From SKVR01 sp964410015 (lineage in GTDB: Bacteria; Bacteroidota; Bacteroidia; Bacteroidales; UBA7960), in assembly GCA_964410015.1 (NCBI GenBank), contig CAYPFV010000001.1, forward strand, positions 33,024-97,023: 64,000 nucleotides of DNA, read 5' to 3'. The notes under the pieces are model-generated. The model saw only the letters and a program-made list of their open reading frames with translations, had not been told where the DNA came from and ran no database searches. Shown one piece after another: positions 19,915-28,890 of the stretch; position 1 is the stretch's first letter; every line of letters begins with the position of its first letter. Position numbers and translations under genes: made by a program.

Positions 19915-21480
19915 CTATTGGTCAAGAAAACGGTCAAGCAGAAAACCGACCAATTCGTATCCTTGTTCATTAAAGTGTATTCCATCTCTGGATAATTCGT
20001 CGTAAACAGGAAATATTGCTGATTGCAGATCAATATAGCGGATTTGTCTTTGTGATGCTACTTTGCGAAATTCATTGTTCAGGTATAAAATCCGTTTGGC
20101 ACCCCCGTGATATTTTTCCTTCAGACGATCATCATTTGCAATGGGAGGAGGAGATATCATGATCACTTCGGGTGTTTTGCCCTGGGCATAATAGGTTTCT
20201 ATTGAATCAATCAGTTGGTTATAAAAACCTGGCACCTCATTCAACCGGTCATGAAAAACTGCTTTAGCATCGTTGGTTCCTAATAAAATAAGTATTTTAG
20301 TCAAATGGTTTTTTTCAGGATCGTAACGGGTAAGATGCTGGCGGATATTTTTCAAAGTATTTTTTGATTCTTGTCCGTTGTTATCGAATCCAATGGTATT
20401 ACCTGATATACTAGTATTATAAAAAACATCATGAAATCTTTCGTGCCGCAACCTGTCAACCCATCCACCTTTGTTTTGTCCGTTCGAATCACCAATCGCC
20501 AGTATGGTTTCAGATTCCAAATGATCAAGAGCTACCTGGGTAAGCATTTCATGTCCACCCTCAAAGATCACAATTTGTAATTTATCTTCATATTGCCGGG
20601 TATAATGGATATCGCGATCTGCTATCTGAAATTTTTTTTCTCCGGGAATGCTTCTGGACACAACCAATTCACGGATTATGTTGTCAGGAATCAATGATTC
20701 TGCCGACCGGGGGTTAAAATCTTTTACCACCTTGTTGTACATTTCCAATGAGTGGGTAATGGGTACTGAACCATTGTAACCATCATGGATTCCGGCATAA
20801 ATATATAATTTACTGTTTTTTCTTTTTTCCACAGGCGTATGCATCCAAAGCGGTGATCGATTTTTGGCTTCCTGCACATCAATTTTGTTTTTATTTCCTG
20901 TTGTTGCTAATGCAATATGCTCTGCATATTTTCTCTGGCGACCAATGGATTCGTCATACCATTTTGCAAGATCAGTTATGGGAACCCAGGCAGAGAATGA
21001 ACGGATCGAATACTTTGACTGCATATAGGCAATTAAAGTAGCATGCCCACCTCCACTTACACCTATCACATGAATGTGCTTGGGGTCTGCATTGCTGTTT
21101 TTTAATGCATATTCGATGGCATCATCAATATCTGAGGCTACAAGCGGACTTCCACATGCTTCCTGTGTATTGTTGGGTCCACGAAAATCTGGCCGTATAT
21201 AGTTTACATCGCGCGATAGAATTTCCCCAATCAACGGATCTTTTTGTTGGTAATTATTACTCCAGGTATGCAAACTCACAACCAGGGGCTGAGGTTTCTT
21301 TTTCTGAGAAGCATAAAAGTAGGCCATTTGCATTTTACCATCTGCCGAAGATGGAATCATAACCTCTTCGAAAGGTTCGGGCCAGTCTGGTCTGCTGGTA
21401 TCATCCCATTCCGGATCCTGGGCTAGAGCAGCAGCAATACAAAAATTCAGGAAAAGGATCATGCTGATCTTAGGGTTCAT
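19915..21480 (-). CDS. Secreted bifunctional esterase: alpha/beta hydrolase fused to SGNH (GDSL) hydrolase
   Basis: 521 residues with a signal peptide (about 1-20, ending ALAQ). Residues 35-320 are an alpha/beta hydrolase of prolyl-oligopeptidase/acetyl-xylan-esterase type: GVSGGG with nucleophile Ser142, Asp233 in IHDGYNG, and His310 in EGGHE. Residues 325-521 are a complete SGNH domain: GDSN (Ser332), SGNT (Gly360), GTND (Asn403) and DGIHF (Asp499, His502). Both active sites look intact. I infer deacetylation or de-esterification of a polysaccharide, in line with the glycoside-hydrolase-like lipoprotein just upstream on the same strand. Substrate is unknown. Confidence 0.85.
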   Translation of the reverse strand: MNPKISMILFLNFCIAAALAQDPEWDDTSRPDWPEPFEEVMIPSSADGKMQMAYFYASQKKKPQPLVVSLHTWSNNYQQKDPLIGEILSRDVNYIRPDFRGPNNTQEACGSPLVASDIDDAIEYALKNSNADPKHIHVIGVSGGGHATLIAYMQSKYSIRSFSAWVPITDLAKWYDESIGRQRKYAEHIALATTGNKNKIDVQEAKNRSPLWMHTPVEKRKNSKLYIYAGIHDGYNGSVPITHSLEMYNKVVKDFNPRSAESLIPDNIIRELVVSRSIPGEKKFQIADRDIHYTRQYEDKLQIVIFEGGHEMLTQVALDHLESETILAIGDSNGQNKGGWVDRLRHERFHDVFYNTSISGNTIGFDNNGQESKNTLKNIRQHLTRYDPEKNHLTKILILLGTNDAKAVFHDRLNEVPGFYNQLIDSIETYYAQGKTPEVIMISPPPIANDDRLKEKYHGGAKRILYLNNEFRKVASQRQIRYIDLQSAIFPVYDELSRDGIHFNEQGYELVGFLLDRFLDQ

Positions 21481-21625
21481 ATGTGCAGATATTATACATT
21501 TGTTGATATTATTGCCTGACTATTGAATAAAGCAAATCATTAATGCTTATTACAAAGAACTTATATTTTAAAAAAACAAACCTTATGATTCTCACAGGAA
21601 TTGCTCGCATTTACTGAAAAATTTA

Positions 21626-21751
21626 TGAATCTACCCCAAAAACTCATTTTCGGAGAATTCGTAAAAATGTAATATTTTTAAATATCTGAATTTCAAAAAA
21701 TAATATCTATTTGTGTAATTTGCAGATAATCTCCTTTTGGGAGCAAACTCA
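21626..21751. repeat. Repeat family 2, copy 3: MITE-like element with terminal inverted repeats
   Basis: A 126-bp element. The left end TGAATCTACCCCAAAAACT and right end (read inwards on the minus strand) TGAGTTTGCTCCCAAAAG resemble the family terminal repeat TGAGTCCAYTCYGAAAAGT. The right half keeps TTGTGTAATTTG followed by GATAAT, shared with copies at 26390 and 56430. It is the most diverged of the three and occupies much of the gap upstream of the esterase gene. Confidence 0.6.
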
Positions 21752-21829
21752 TTTAATGGTTTTCATAAAAACAGACTACTACTTAGTAGCTATACAGGCA
21801 TATTTTCCTGACGCAAAGTATCCGGATGT

Positions 21830-23620
21830 TCAAAGATCAGGTAGTGTAATTTCAGAAAATGAAGGCCAGCCTGTTTTGGTTATAAAATCTATGTAGGTTT
21901 TCGCCCTATCCAGATCACTCATCTTTACACTCATCCTTGCTTTGGGTTCATGCCATGTCCATTGTCCACTAGGTACTTCATAAGGATATTCTTCTATTTC
22001 TTTTATCGATGCGCGTAATTCCTGCATACCCTCGGCAATAACAGGTACAATGGTCTCTTTGTAAAGGGTTGTGTCCTGCACATATATGCGATATCCAAAA
22101 TATATTTTATGTGTTGCACGGTGAAGTTTTGCTGTAATAAGGGTTCTGTTAAAGGTTTCATACAGGTCTTTGAAAGCATTTTGATCTTCTACAAATGGTT
22201 CAGATTTTTCAATGCTCTCAAGCGCATTTTTGGCTGTTTCAACAGCAAAATCCTTTTCGGTGAGGATATATTCAAGGTAGGTGGTATCCATTTTTTCTTC
22301 ATAACTCACCCAGTTTTTTTCAAAAACTTCAGGGTTTTCACCATAAAAGCGCCCTCCAATATTTTTATATTTTTTGGGCGAAAGATGTTCGACCACATCT
22401 TTAAAATAATGAAACTCCTTATTCACATTGTGCCCGATATACACAAGTGGAGGATCGTACCATCTGCCGGCAACGAACCGGTTATAACTACTGATATAAT
22501 CAATATTTAATGCTGAGTGGTCGGTAGTGTTTGTACCGAGGGTATAAAAGCTGGAATTATTAATATCTATTGCTGCCTTAAATGCTGGTTTTATAAATGG
22601 AATGCTTTGTTTTCCATATTTTTTCCCAATAAACTCATCGAGGACCTGATCTTCAGTAATGGTAGTATCTTCTGCTGCACGGTGAAGGGCATAGAGCAAA
22701 ACCTCAGATGGGCGGTTGATGATTTTTGTAGTTCCATAACGGTCAGTTCTGGCCACATAACCTATTACATGATCATATTGCATATAATACTTCCAGCGAT
22801 CCAGTATGAGCTGCGTAAAGGTATTAGCAACAATGCCCTGACCATTATATTCATGGGCAGCATCAAATTCTATTATAACAGGATATTTAAGATCTGCAAC
22901 ATAATCCTGTACCGGATGAAAATTAAAGAAATCATGAGGTGTTTCTTTCACCATAATCTTCAAATCAGGATGATTGATGTAATTTAAAGACCCCAGGATA
23001 ACATCTTTATCCCATTGATCGTGGATAAAAGTTCGGATATGCATCTTTTTACCCAGTTCATTGATCACAATATCTGCTACTGAATCTACCACCATTGCCA
23101 TTTTCTGGTAATCGTTTAAATTCTCAGAAAATTGATCCCTGATCGGGGAACCGGTTTCAATAAAAGTAAATACAATACCATCAACATCAGGTATCAGGGC
23201 AAACATTTCCCTGTAATCTTCTCTGAACCATTTCCAAAACTCCGGATCATCCAGATTTAGTCTTCTGTCATGTACTGAATCAACCATAAACTTTCCTGGA
23301 TAATAATCCTTTTGATAAAAGGCACGATCCCAAACAAATACATCTTTTATGCCCGCTTTGTGTGCACTATCTATCAGTTGATTGGTTTTTTCTCTTAACC
23401 ACTCTGTTTTCACATGTTGCAGGTCCATAATCAGGTGATGCGAAAGCTCCAGATGATTGATCTGATAGTCTTTACTGGCTTCAATCACTTCTAATGCATT
23501 ATCAAAATGATCAGATAGAATATTCCAACCTCTTACCTCAACAGGACGCTTATGATCTTCGCTGCATGATGAAATTAAAAATAAAAAAATGACAAAAGGT
23601 ACCACTACAAATCTTTTCAT
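21830..23620 (-). CDS. Glycoside-hydrolase-like lipoprotein (alpha-glucuronidase/GH67-like barrel)
   Basis: 596 residues with a lipoprotein signal (FLISSC, Cys19). The central part reads like a TIM-barrel glycosidase: WDRAFYQK, IPDVDGIVFTFIETGSP (Glu155) and PVIIEFDAAHEYNGQG (Glu251, Glu257). The spacing and context of these acids recall the GH67 alpha-glucuronidase catalytic segments, but the resemblance is from memory of the family and was not aligned. The protein probably acts at the outer membrane on a glycan. It may work with the adjacent secreted esterase, since GH67/GH115-type enzymes and esterases together trim decorated xylans or similar. Family assignment is uncertain. Confidence 0.6.
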   Translation of the reverse strand: MKRFVVVPFVIFLFLISSCSEDHKRPVEVRGWNILSDHFDNALEVIEASKDYQINHLELSHHLIMDLQHVKTEWLREKTNQLIDSAHKAGIKDVFVWDRAFYQKDYYPGKFMVDSVHDRRLNLDDPEFWKWFREDYREMFALIPDVDGIVFTFIETGSPIRDQFSENLNDYQKMAMVVDSVADIVINELGKKMHIRTFIHDQWDKDVILGSLNYINHPDLKIMVKETPHDFFNFHPVQDYVADLKYPVIIEFDAAHEYNGQGIVANTFTQLILDRWKYYMQYDHVIGYVARTDRYGTTKIINRPSEVLLYALHRAAEDTTITEDQVLDEFIGKKYGKQSIPFIKPAFKAAIDINNSSFYTLGTNTTDHSALNIDYISSYNRFVAGRWYDPPLVYIGHNVNKEFHYFKDVVEHLSPKKYKNIGGRFYGENPEVFEKNWVSYEEKMDTTYLEYILTEKDFAVETAKNALESIEKSEPFVEDQNAFKDLYETFNRTLITAKLHRATHKIYFGYRIYVQDTTLYKETIVPVIAEGMQELRASIKEIEEYPYEVPSGQWTWHEPKARMSVKMSDLDRAKTYIDFITKTGWPSFSEITLPDL

Positions 23621-24174
23621 ACGCTGTCAATGAATCGTTAATGTTTTTTAATTGCATTTATTTTTCAGGAGTTAATTAAGGTAATGTTTTGTTGCATTTT
23701 GAAATAAATAGTTGTTCACATCTTGTTACTCATAAGCCTTTCCTTTGTGCTTCAATTATAAAGACAACTTAAAATATCCTAATGATTTTCCTGCCTTTTT
23801 TTTATAAAAAACATTTAAGGATAACAACACCCTGCACCCTACAAAATAATTGAAATAAAAATAATAAAATTTGATCCCGACAGGGGGAAATATAATCTCA
23901 AATCAGGTGCTAATCTACAAAATTGAAGATTTTATAATGGTGCTAATTACTATGATATCCGCTCTTGTAAAATACTTTTAGACAGAATTTGCAAAATGAA
24001 CATTACAATGGCCATTCAGCGATATATCGAATAAGAAATTCCGGGAGCAATGCTTAAAAATATAAGTATTTTTGTACCTGATTGCGATCTGATTGTCAGC
24101 AAACAGATTCTGGAAGGAAAGCAAAGATTTTGATTAACAATGAAAAACCTCTTTGAAATATTTAAACAAAAGAA
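23621..24174. other. Divergent intergenic region, no gene seen
   Basis: About 550 bp between the divergent glycoside-hydrolase-like gene and miaB. TATTTTTG at 24067-24074 on the plus strand fits the TAnnTTTG -7 element and could serve miaB with a leader of about 95 nt. No repeat of either family, no RNA and no convincing small ORF was found. Confidence 0.45.
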
Positions 24175-25509
24175 ATGACCAAAAAAAACGTATATATAGA
24201 AACCTACGGATGCCAGATGAATTTTTCTGATAGTGAGATTGTGGCATCAATTATGACAGATAACAATTACCAAACCACACAAAATGCAGAGGGTGCCGAT
24301 GTAATTTTTCTCAATACATGTTCCATTCGCGAAAATGCAGAACAAAAGGTTTTTAACAGGCTGAGGCAACTTCAGGTATTACGTAAAAATAAACCTGAGC
24401 TTATTATTGGATTGCTGGGATGTATGGCAGAAAGGCTCAAAAATTCGTTGCTCGAAGAAGACCAAAAAGGATTAAGACTCGAGATGGTTGTCGGACCAGA
24501 CGCCTACCGCGACTTGCCCGGATTGCTTTCTGATGTGGAAAGTGGTCAGAAAGCAGTAAATGTTCTTTTATCGGCCGAAGAAACCTATGCAGATATTGCG
24601 CCGGTGAGATATTCCGGAAATGGCATTTCCGCTTTTATTTCCATCATGAGAGGGTGCGAGAACTTTTGCACCTATTGCGTAGTGCCCTATACCAGAGGAA
24701 AGGAAAGAAGCCGCAACCCCGAAAGTATTCTTAGCGAAGCAGCGAAATTGTTTGACAACGGATATCGCGAAATAACACTCCTGGGACAAAATGTTAACTC
24801 GTATCAATGGAAAAACAAAGACACAACATGGAATTTTCCTGATCTTTTAAAAGAGGTGGCAAAGGTAAACCCAAAACTAAGGGTCAGATTTGCCACATCT
24901 CACCCGAAAGATATGTCAGATCAATTGCTGCAAACTATTGCCGAACATCCGAATATTTGCAGGGCTATACATTTGCCTGTTCAGTCGGGAAGCAGTTCAG
25001 TGCTGAAACGTATGAACCGCAAATACACAAAAGAAATTTACATGGACCGCATCCGATCCATAAGAAATTACATCCCTGATTGTGCCATCAGCACTGATAT
25101 TATTGCGGGTTTTTGTGGCGAAAGCGAAGAAGAACATCAGGAAACCATCGGTTTGATGCAATGGGCAAAATACGATTTCGCCTTCATGTTTAAATATTCT
25201 GAAAGACCAGGAACAACTGCTGCCAAAAGGTTTAGCGACGATGTGGAGGAAAAAGTTAAAAGCAGAAGACTTCAGGAAATTATTCATCTTCAAAACCAAC
25301 TATCGCTTCAAAGCAGTCAAAAAGATATTGGGAAAGTATTTGAAATTTTGGTGGAAGGAAGATCAAAAAAATCTTCAGAAATGGTTTCAGGTCGTAATTC
25401 TCAAAACAAAGTAGTGGTTTTCCCCAACAAAGGTTTTAATCCGGGAGATTATGTAAATGTAAAAATAACTGAGTGCACTTCAGCAACACTCAAAGGTGAT
25501 TCAATATGA
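24175..25509 (+). CDS. miaB: tRNA-2-methylthio-N6-dimethylallyladenosine synthase MiaB
   Basis: 444 residues with the full methylthiotransferase layout. The N-terminal UPF0004 domain has three cluster cysteines (Cys13 in YGCQMN, Cys49 in NTCSIRENA, Cys83 in LGCMAER). The radical-SAM CxxxCxxC motif is RGCENFCTYCVVPYTRG (Cys161, 165, 168), and there is a C-terminal TRAM domain. It adds a methylthio group at A37 of tRNAs reading UNN codons. The NTCSIREN and RGKERSR signatures favour MiaB over RimO or MtaB. Confidence 0.95.
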   Translation: MTKKNVYIETYGCQMNFSDSEIVASIMTDNNYQTTQNAEGADVIFLNTCSIRENAEQKVFNRLRQLQVLRKNKPELIIGLLGCMAERLKNSLLEEDQKGLRLEMVVGPDAYRDLPGLLSDVESGQKAVNVLLSAEETYADIAPVRYSGNGISAFISIMRGCENFCTYCVVPYTRGKERSRNPESILSEAAKLFDNGYREITLLGQNVNSYQWKNKDTTWNFPDLLKEVAKVNPKLRVRFATSHPKDMSDQLLQTIAEHPNICRAIHLPVQSGSSSVLKRMNRKYTKEIYMDRIRSIRNYIPDCAISTDIIAGFCGESEEEHQETIGLMQWAKYDFAFMFKYSERPGTTAAKRFSDDVEEKVKSRRLQEIIHLQNQLSLQSSQKDIGKVFEILVEGRSKKSSEMVSGRNSQNKVVVFPNKGFNPGDYVNVKITECTSATLKGDSI

Positions 25510-25527
25510 ACCTGTAATCATCAAATA

Positions 25528-26217
25528 TTATCCTGTTTGTTTCTTATGCTGTAAGAGTGCTTCCGCTAAAAACAAATCGCCCGGGGATGTGATTTTGATG
25601 TTTTCTGTATTTCCCTCAGAGAGGTAAATACGTTCCCCGGCTTTTTCAAGCACAGAAGCATCATCGGTAAAGGCTTCATGAAACTGAACATCATAGGCTT
25701 TTTTAATCATGTTGGCACGGAAACACTGTGGAGTTTGCACAATTTTCACCTGATCTCGGTTGATGGGTTTATTAAAAGCATTTTCTACCCATCTTACAGA
25801 TTCATTCATACTGATAACCGGGATGGCATTGCCATAAAAACTGGCCATGCGAAAAGCTTCGCTGATTGTTTTTTGAGAGACAAGAGGACGCACACCATCA
25901 TGTATAGCAACCAAAGATTGGTCATCAACCAGTTTAAGACCATTTTTCACCGAATGGAAACGGGTTGGACCCCCTGTAACCTTTTTAACAGGCACAGAAA
26001 ATTCATATTGCTGGGTGATCTGATCCCACAATTCTTCATACCTGGCAGGTAAAACCAATATGACCCGGATACAGGAATCAAACCGGAAAAAAGTTTCAAT
26101 GGTATGAAACAAAATGGGTTTACCACCCAACAGCAAAAATTGCTTAGGGGTAGAATTTTGCATGCGCAAACCTGCTCCACCGGCAGTTATGATCACATAT
26201 CGTTTCAATTCTGACAT
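25528..26217 (-). CDS. ispD: 2-C-methyl-D-erythritol 4-phosphate cytidylyltransferase
   Basis: 229 residues, the usual IspD length. The N-terminal nucleotide-binding loop is ITAGGAGLRMQNSTPKQF. HDGVRPLVS and TPQCFR are conserved active-site segments, and TDDASVLEKAG is the C-terminal signature. The enzyme forms CDP-methylerythritol in the non-mevalonate isoprenoid pathway. It converges tail-to-tail with miaB with only 18 bp between the stops. Confidence 0.94.
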   Translation of the reverse strand: MSELKRYVIITAGGAGLRMQNSTPKQFLLLGGKPILFHTIETFFRFDSCIRVILVLPARYEELWDQITQQYEFSVPVKKVTGGPTRFHSVKNGLKLVDDQSLVAIHDGVRPLVSQKTISEAFRMASFYGNAIPVISMNESVRWVENAFNKPINRDQVKIVQTPQCFRANMIKKAYDVQFHEAFTDDASVLEKAGERIYLSEGNTENIKITSPGDLFLAEALLQHKKQTG

Positions 26218-26252
26218 TTACTGGATTTGTTGGATAGCATCAAATCAATAAA

Positions 26253-26389
26253 AGATGAACACAACCATGACAATATTATTGACACACACACGAAATTATT
26301 AGAATTTCAAAGCACGGAAAAAAGTATAAAAACCGATATTGTTGGCGAGCTCTCATGTTAAAAAAGCGAAAACTGAATTAATCAAATTA
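26253..26389 (+). repeat. Repeat family 1, copy A (right end truncated or abutted by a family 2 element)
   Basis: It contains GATGAAC, CCATGACA, TTGACACACACACG, TTGGCGAGCTC and AATTAATCAAATTAT in the same order as the other copies, but is more diverged in the middle. Where other copies continue with AAACAGATG, this one runs directly into TGAGTC of the family 2 element at 26390. Confidence 0.75.
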
Positions 26390-26520
26390 TGAGTCTGTTC
26401 CGAAAAGTCCTTTTTAATTAATTAGTGAAAACTCTAATTGCTAATTTGCTGATATTCAATGATATGCGTTAGCGTTAATTTGTGTAATTTGTGGATAATA
26501 AACTTTTCAGAATGGACTCA
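26390..26520. repeat. Repeat family 2, copy 1: MITE-like element with terminal inverted repeats
   Basis: A 131-bp element. The left end is TGAGTCTGTTCCGAAAAGT and the right end is ACTTTTCAGAATGGACTCA, whose reverse complement is TGAGTCCATTCTGAAAAGT. The interior has TTAATTTGTGTAATTTGTGG before the right end, shared with the other copies. No transposase is encoded. It abuts copy A of repeat family 1. Confidence 0.78.
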
Positions 26521-26600
26521 ATTATTATATAATAAAATAACCATTAAGATGTCTGCAAAACAGTTTCCGGGAGTTTATTTCTTTACCTTTGCCAATAAAA

Positions 26601-27650
26601 TCAGATAACAAGCATAGCATCACCATAGGTGAAAAACTTATATTTCTCTTTTACTGCTGTTTTGTAAACCCTCATCAAAAGATCGAATCCTGTAAAACCT
26701 GCCACCATCATCATGAGTGTTGACTGTGGTAAATGAAAGTTTGAGATCATTGAATCGGCAACACTGAAGTCGTAGGGTGGATAAATAAATTTATTTGTCC
26801 ATCCTTCGTAGGGTTTTACATGACCATAAATACTTACTGAAGATTCCAGCGCTCTCATGGTAGTGGTGCCAACAGAGCAAACCCTGCTTCTTCTTTCTTT
26901 GGCTGCATTGATAGTGTTGGCTGTAGCAGGCTCAATGATAAATTGCTCTGAATCCATTTTATGCTTGCTCAGATCTTCCACATCTACACTTCTGAAATTA
27001 CCAAGACCTGCATGCAAGGTTATCTCGGCAAAAGTAATGCCTTTTAGTTCAAGTCTTTTGACCAATTCTCTGCTAAAATGCATACCCGCAGTTGGCGCTG
27101 CAACGGCCCCTTCTCTTTTGGCAAATACAGTTTGGTATCTTTCCTTGTCTTCAGGTTCAACAGGTCGTTGAATAATTTTGGGAAGAGGGGTTTCTCCAAG
27201 AGTTTCCACTGTTTTTTTAAACTCATCATAGGTGCCATCAAATAAAAATCTGAGTGTTCGTCCGCGTGAGGTCGTATTGTCAATGACTTCAGCGACCAGG
27301 TTGTCGTCATCTCCAAAATATAACTTGTTGCCAATCCGGATTTTTCTTGCAGGATCTACAAGTACATCCCATAATTTGGCTTCGCGATTAAGTTCTCTCA
27401 AAAGAAATACTTCTATTTGGGCACCTGTTTTTTCTTTTGTACCGTATAGGCGGGCGGGGAAGACTTTTGTATTGTTTACCACCATCACATCTCCATCGTT
27501 AAAATAATCCAGAATATCTCTAAACATCCTATGCTCTATTTCCCCGGTATTTTTATGCACAACCATGAGTCTTGATTCATCTCTGTTTTCCGACGGGTGT
27601 GATGCGATCAGTTCGCTCGGAAGATTAAATTTAAAATCCGATAATTTCAT
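26601..27650 (-). CDS. queA: S-adenosylmethionine:tRNA ribosyltransferase-isomerase
   Basis: 349 residues, standard QueA length. Conserved segments include MKLSDFKFNLPSELIASHP, VNNTKVFPARL, AAPTAGMHFSRELV, HAGLGNFRSVDVEDLSKHKM and SNFHLPQSTLMMMVAGF. It transfers the ribosyl moiety of SAM to 7-aminomethyl-7-deazaguanine in tRNA during queuosine synthesis. It is followed by family 1 and 2 repeats and preceded by a 400-bp leader region with a promoter-like site and a small ORF. Confidence 0.96.
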   Translation of the reverse strand: MKLSDFKFNLPSELIASHPSENRDESRLMVVHKNTGEIEHRMFRDILDYFNDGDVMVVNNTKVFPARLYGTKEKTGAQIEVFLLRELNREAKLWDVLVDPARKIRIGNKLYFGDDDNLVAEVIDNTTSRGRTLRFLFDGTYDEFKKTVETLGETPLPKIIQRPVEPEDKERYQTVFAKREGAVAAPTAGMHFSRELVKRLELKGITFAEITLHAGLGNFRSVDVEDLSKHKMDSEQFIIEPATANTINAAKERRSRVCSVGTTTMRALESSVSIYGHVKPYEGWTNKFIYPPYDFSVADSMISNFHLPQSTLMMMVAGFTGFDLLMRVYKTAVKEKYKFFTYGDAMLVI

Positions 27651-27741
27651 AGTGAAAAATTTTAGGTATTGGGTTTACAATAGTATTATTCGAGTTCAGC
27701 GATAAAAAAGCTGTGCGCACCTTTTGGTGTGTTTACTACTT

Positions 27742-27864
27742 TTAGTGTTTAGGTATTTCAATCATCTTATGCTTCCAATACAAGGTAATCAGAGGCATCA
27801 GCTTAGAAATAAAACATTCATCCACTGACCAGTAATGACTTGTTTTACGTCCTGAACGTTCCAT
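27742..27864 (-). CDS. Candidate 40-residue small ORF upstream of queA
   Basis: ATG at 27864 to TAA at 27742 on the minus strand, 40 codons. The product begins MERSGRKTSHYWSVDECF and ends KMIEIPKH; it is unrecognised and has no clear membrane segment or signal. It lies about 100 nt downstream of a promoter-like TTG-N20-TATCTTTG and ends about 90 nt before queA. Short ORFs of this size occur by chance in AT-rich DNA, so this is only a candidate. It could be a leader peptide, or meaningless. Confidence 0.3.
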   Translation of the reverse strand: MERSGRKTSHYWSVDECFISKLMPLITLYWKHKMIEIPKH

Positions 27865-27965
27865 TCAATTTTTGTATCTTATCAATTATATTTTAGAAAT
27901 ACCTGTTTTTTTGCTGACACTAAGTGATTGGATGCAAAAGTTTTGCATATCAGATAAGAGGTGTG

Positions 27966-27996
27966 CAAAGATAATACATCAAAAAAACCGTGTCAA
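27966..27996 (-). promoter_or_regulatory. Bacteroidota-type promoter upstream of queA region
   Basis: On the minus strand, TTG (27996-27994), 20 nt, then TATCTTTG (27973-27966) matches the -33/-7 consensus of the Bacteroidota housekeeping sigma factor with one extra spacer base. Confidence 0.55.
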
Positions 27997-28053
27997 CATA
28001 TTTGTTCATAAAAACAAACAAAAAAGTGTTGCTTTTCTCTGAACGGAACTATA

Positions 28054-28833
28054 CTATTGCTTTGGTTGATTTGTGATTTGAAGTTCCAGGGTGTCAAACC
28101 AGTTTTGCAGCTGCTGGATTGACAAGGCATTTTTAACATGGAAATCGCCTATTTGCGTCCTTCTGAGTTTTTTTAAGTAGGCACCCGTGTGCAATGCCTT
28201 TCCGTAATCGCGGGCAATTGAACGGATATACGTGCCTTTACTACAGTCAATTAAAAAATCAACTTCGGGCAGTCTTATATCGGTAATCTCAAAGTTATGA
28301 ATGGTAATGATATTAGCCTCCAGCAAAGTTTCCTCACCTCGACGGGCGTGATAATAGGCTCTCTCTCCCTGTATTTTTTTTGCCGAAAACAATGGTGGTA
28401 CTTGTTCAATCTCTCCTTTAAACAATAAAGTTGCTGCAGATATTTTTTCAGGAGTGATATGATCTACAGGATAAACAAAATCAGGATCAGTTTCAAGATC
28501 AGATGAGGGTGTTGAAGCACCCAGGTAAAATGTACCAATATATTGTTTTGGTTGACGCTGGAAAGTTTCAATGGATTTGGTCATTTTACCAGTACAAATG
28601 ATCAACAGACCACTGGCAAGGGGATCTAATGTACCAGCATGACCCACTTTAATTTTTTTTAACCCCAAACGGTGCCGAAGCAATGCTTTTACTTTTTTTA
28701 CAATGTCGAACGAGGTCCATTCCAGTGGTTTATCGATCAGAAGCGTTTTTCCTTCGAGAAATTCGGCACTCAATTGCTCTTTTTTATTCAAAGTTGTGAT
28801 GGAAAATTCTGGCAGGGAAGTAACAAAAGACAC
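28054..28833 (-). CDS. truB: tRNA pseudouridine(55) synthase TruB
   Basis: 259 residues. GKTLLIDKPLEWTSFDIVKKV opens the catalytic domain, and KVGHAGTLDPLASGLLII carries the catalytic Asp70. Further conserved parts are YIGTFYLGASTPSSDLETD and DCSKGTYIRSIARDYG. The enzyme makes pseudouridine 55 in the T-loop of tRNAs. It follows uppP on the same strand, in the Bacteroidota order ftsX - DUF3098 - uppP - truB - queA. Confidence 0.96.
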   Translation of the reverse strand: MSFVTSLPEFSITTLNKKEQLSAEFLEGKTLLIDKPLEWTSFDIVKKVKALLRHRLGLKKIKVGHAGTLDPLASGLLIICTGKMTKSIETFQRQPKQYIGTFYLGASTPSSDLETDPDFVYPVDHITPEKISAATLLFKGEIEQVPPLFSAKKIQGERAYYHARRGEETLLEANIITIHNFEITDIRLPEVDFLIDCSKGTYIRSIARDYGKALHTGAYLKKLRRTQIGDFHVKNALSIQQLQNWFDTLELQITNQPKQ

Positions 28834-28890
28834 CCTAACCCGGTTTTACATTAGAAATATTTATAGGAAATAATCATCTGGGACAAATCC

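Larger units (their letters stand above)
27651..28053. other. Long leader region between truB and queA
   Basis: 403 bp without a recognised gene. It holds a minus-strand promoter-like site (27966-27996), the 40-codon candidate ORF (27742-27864), and a small CACC-AAAA-GGTG hairpin near 27720-27735. If the promoter is used, queA has a leader of about 310 nt. A preQ1 riboswitch would be plausible by function, but I could not identify one by eye. Confidence 0.4.
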
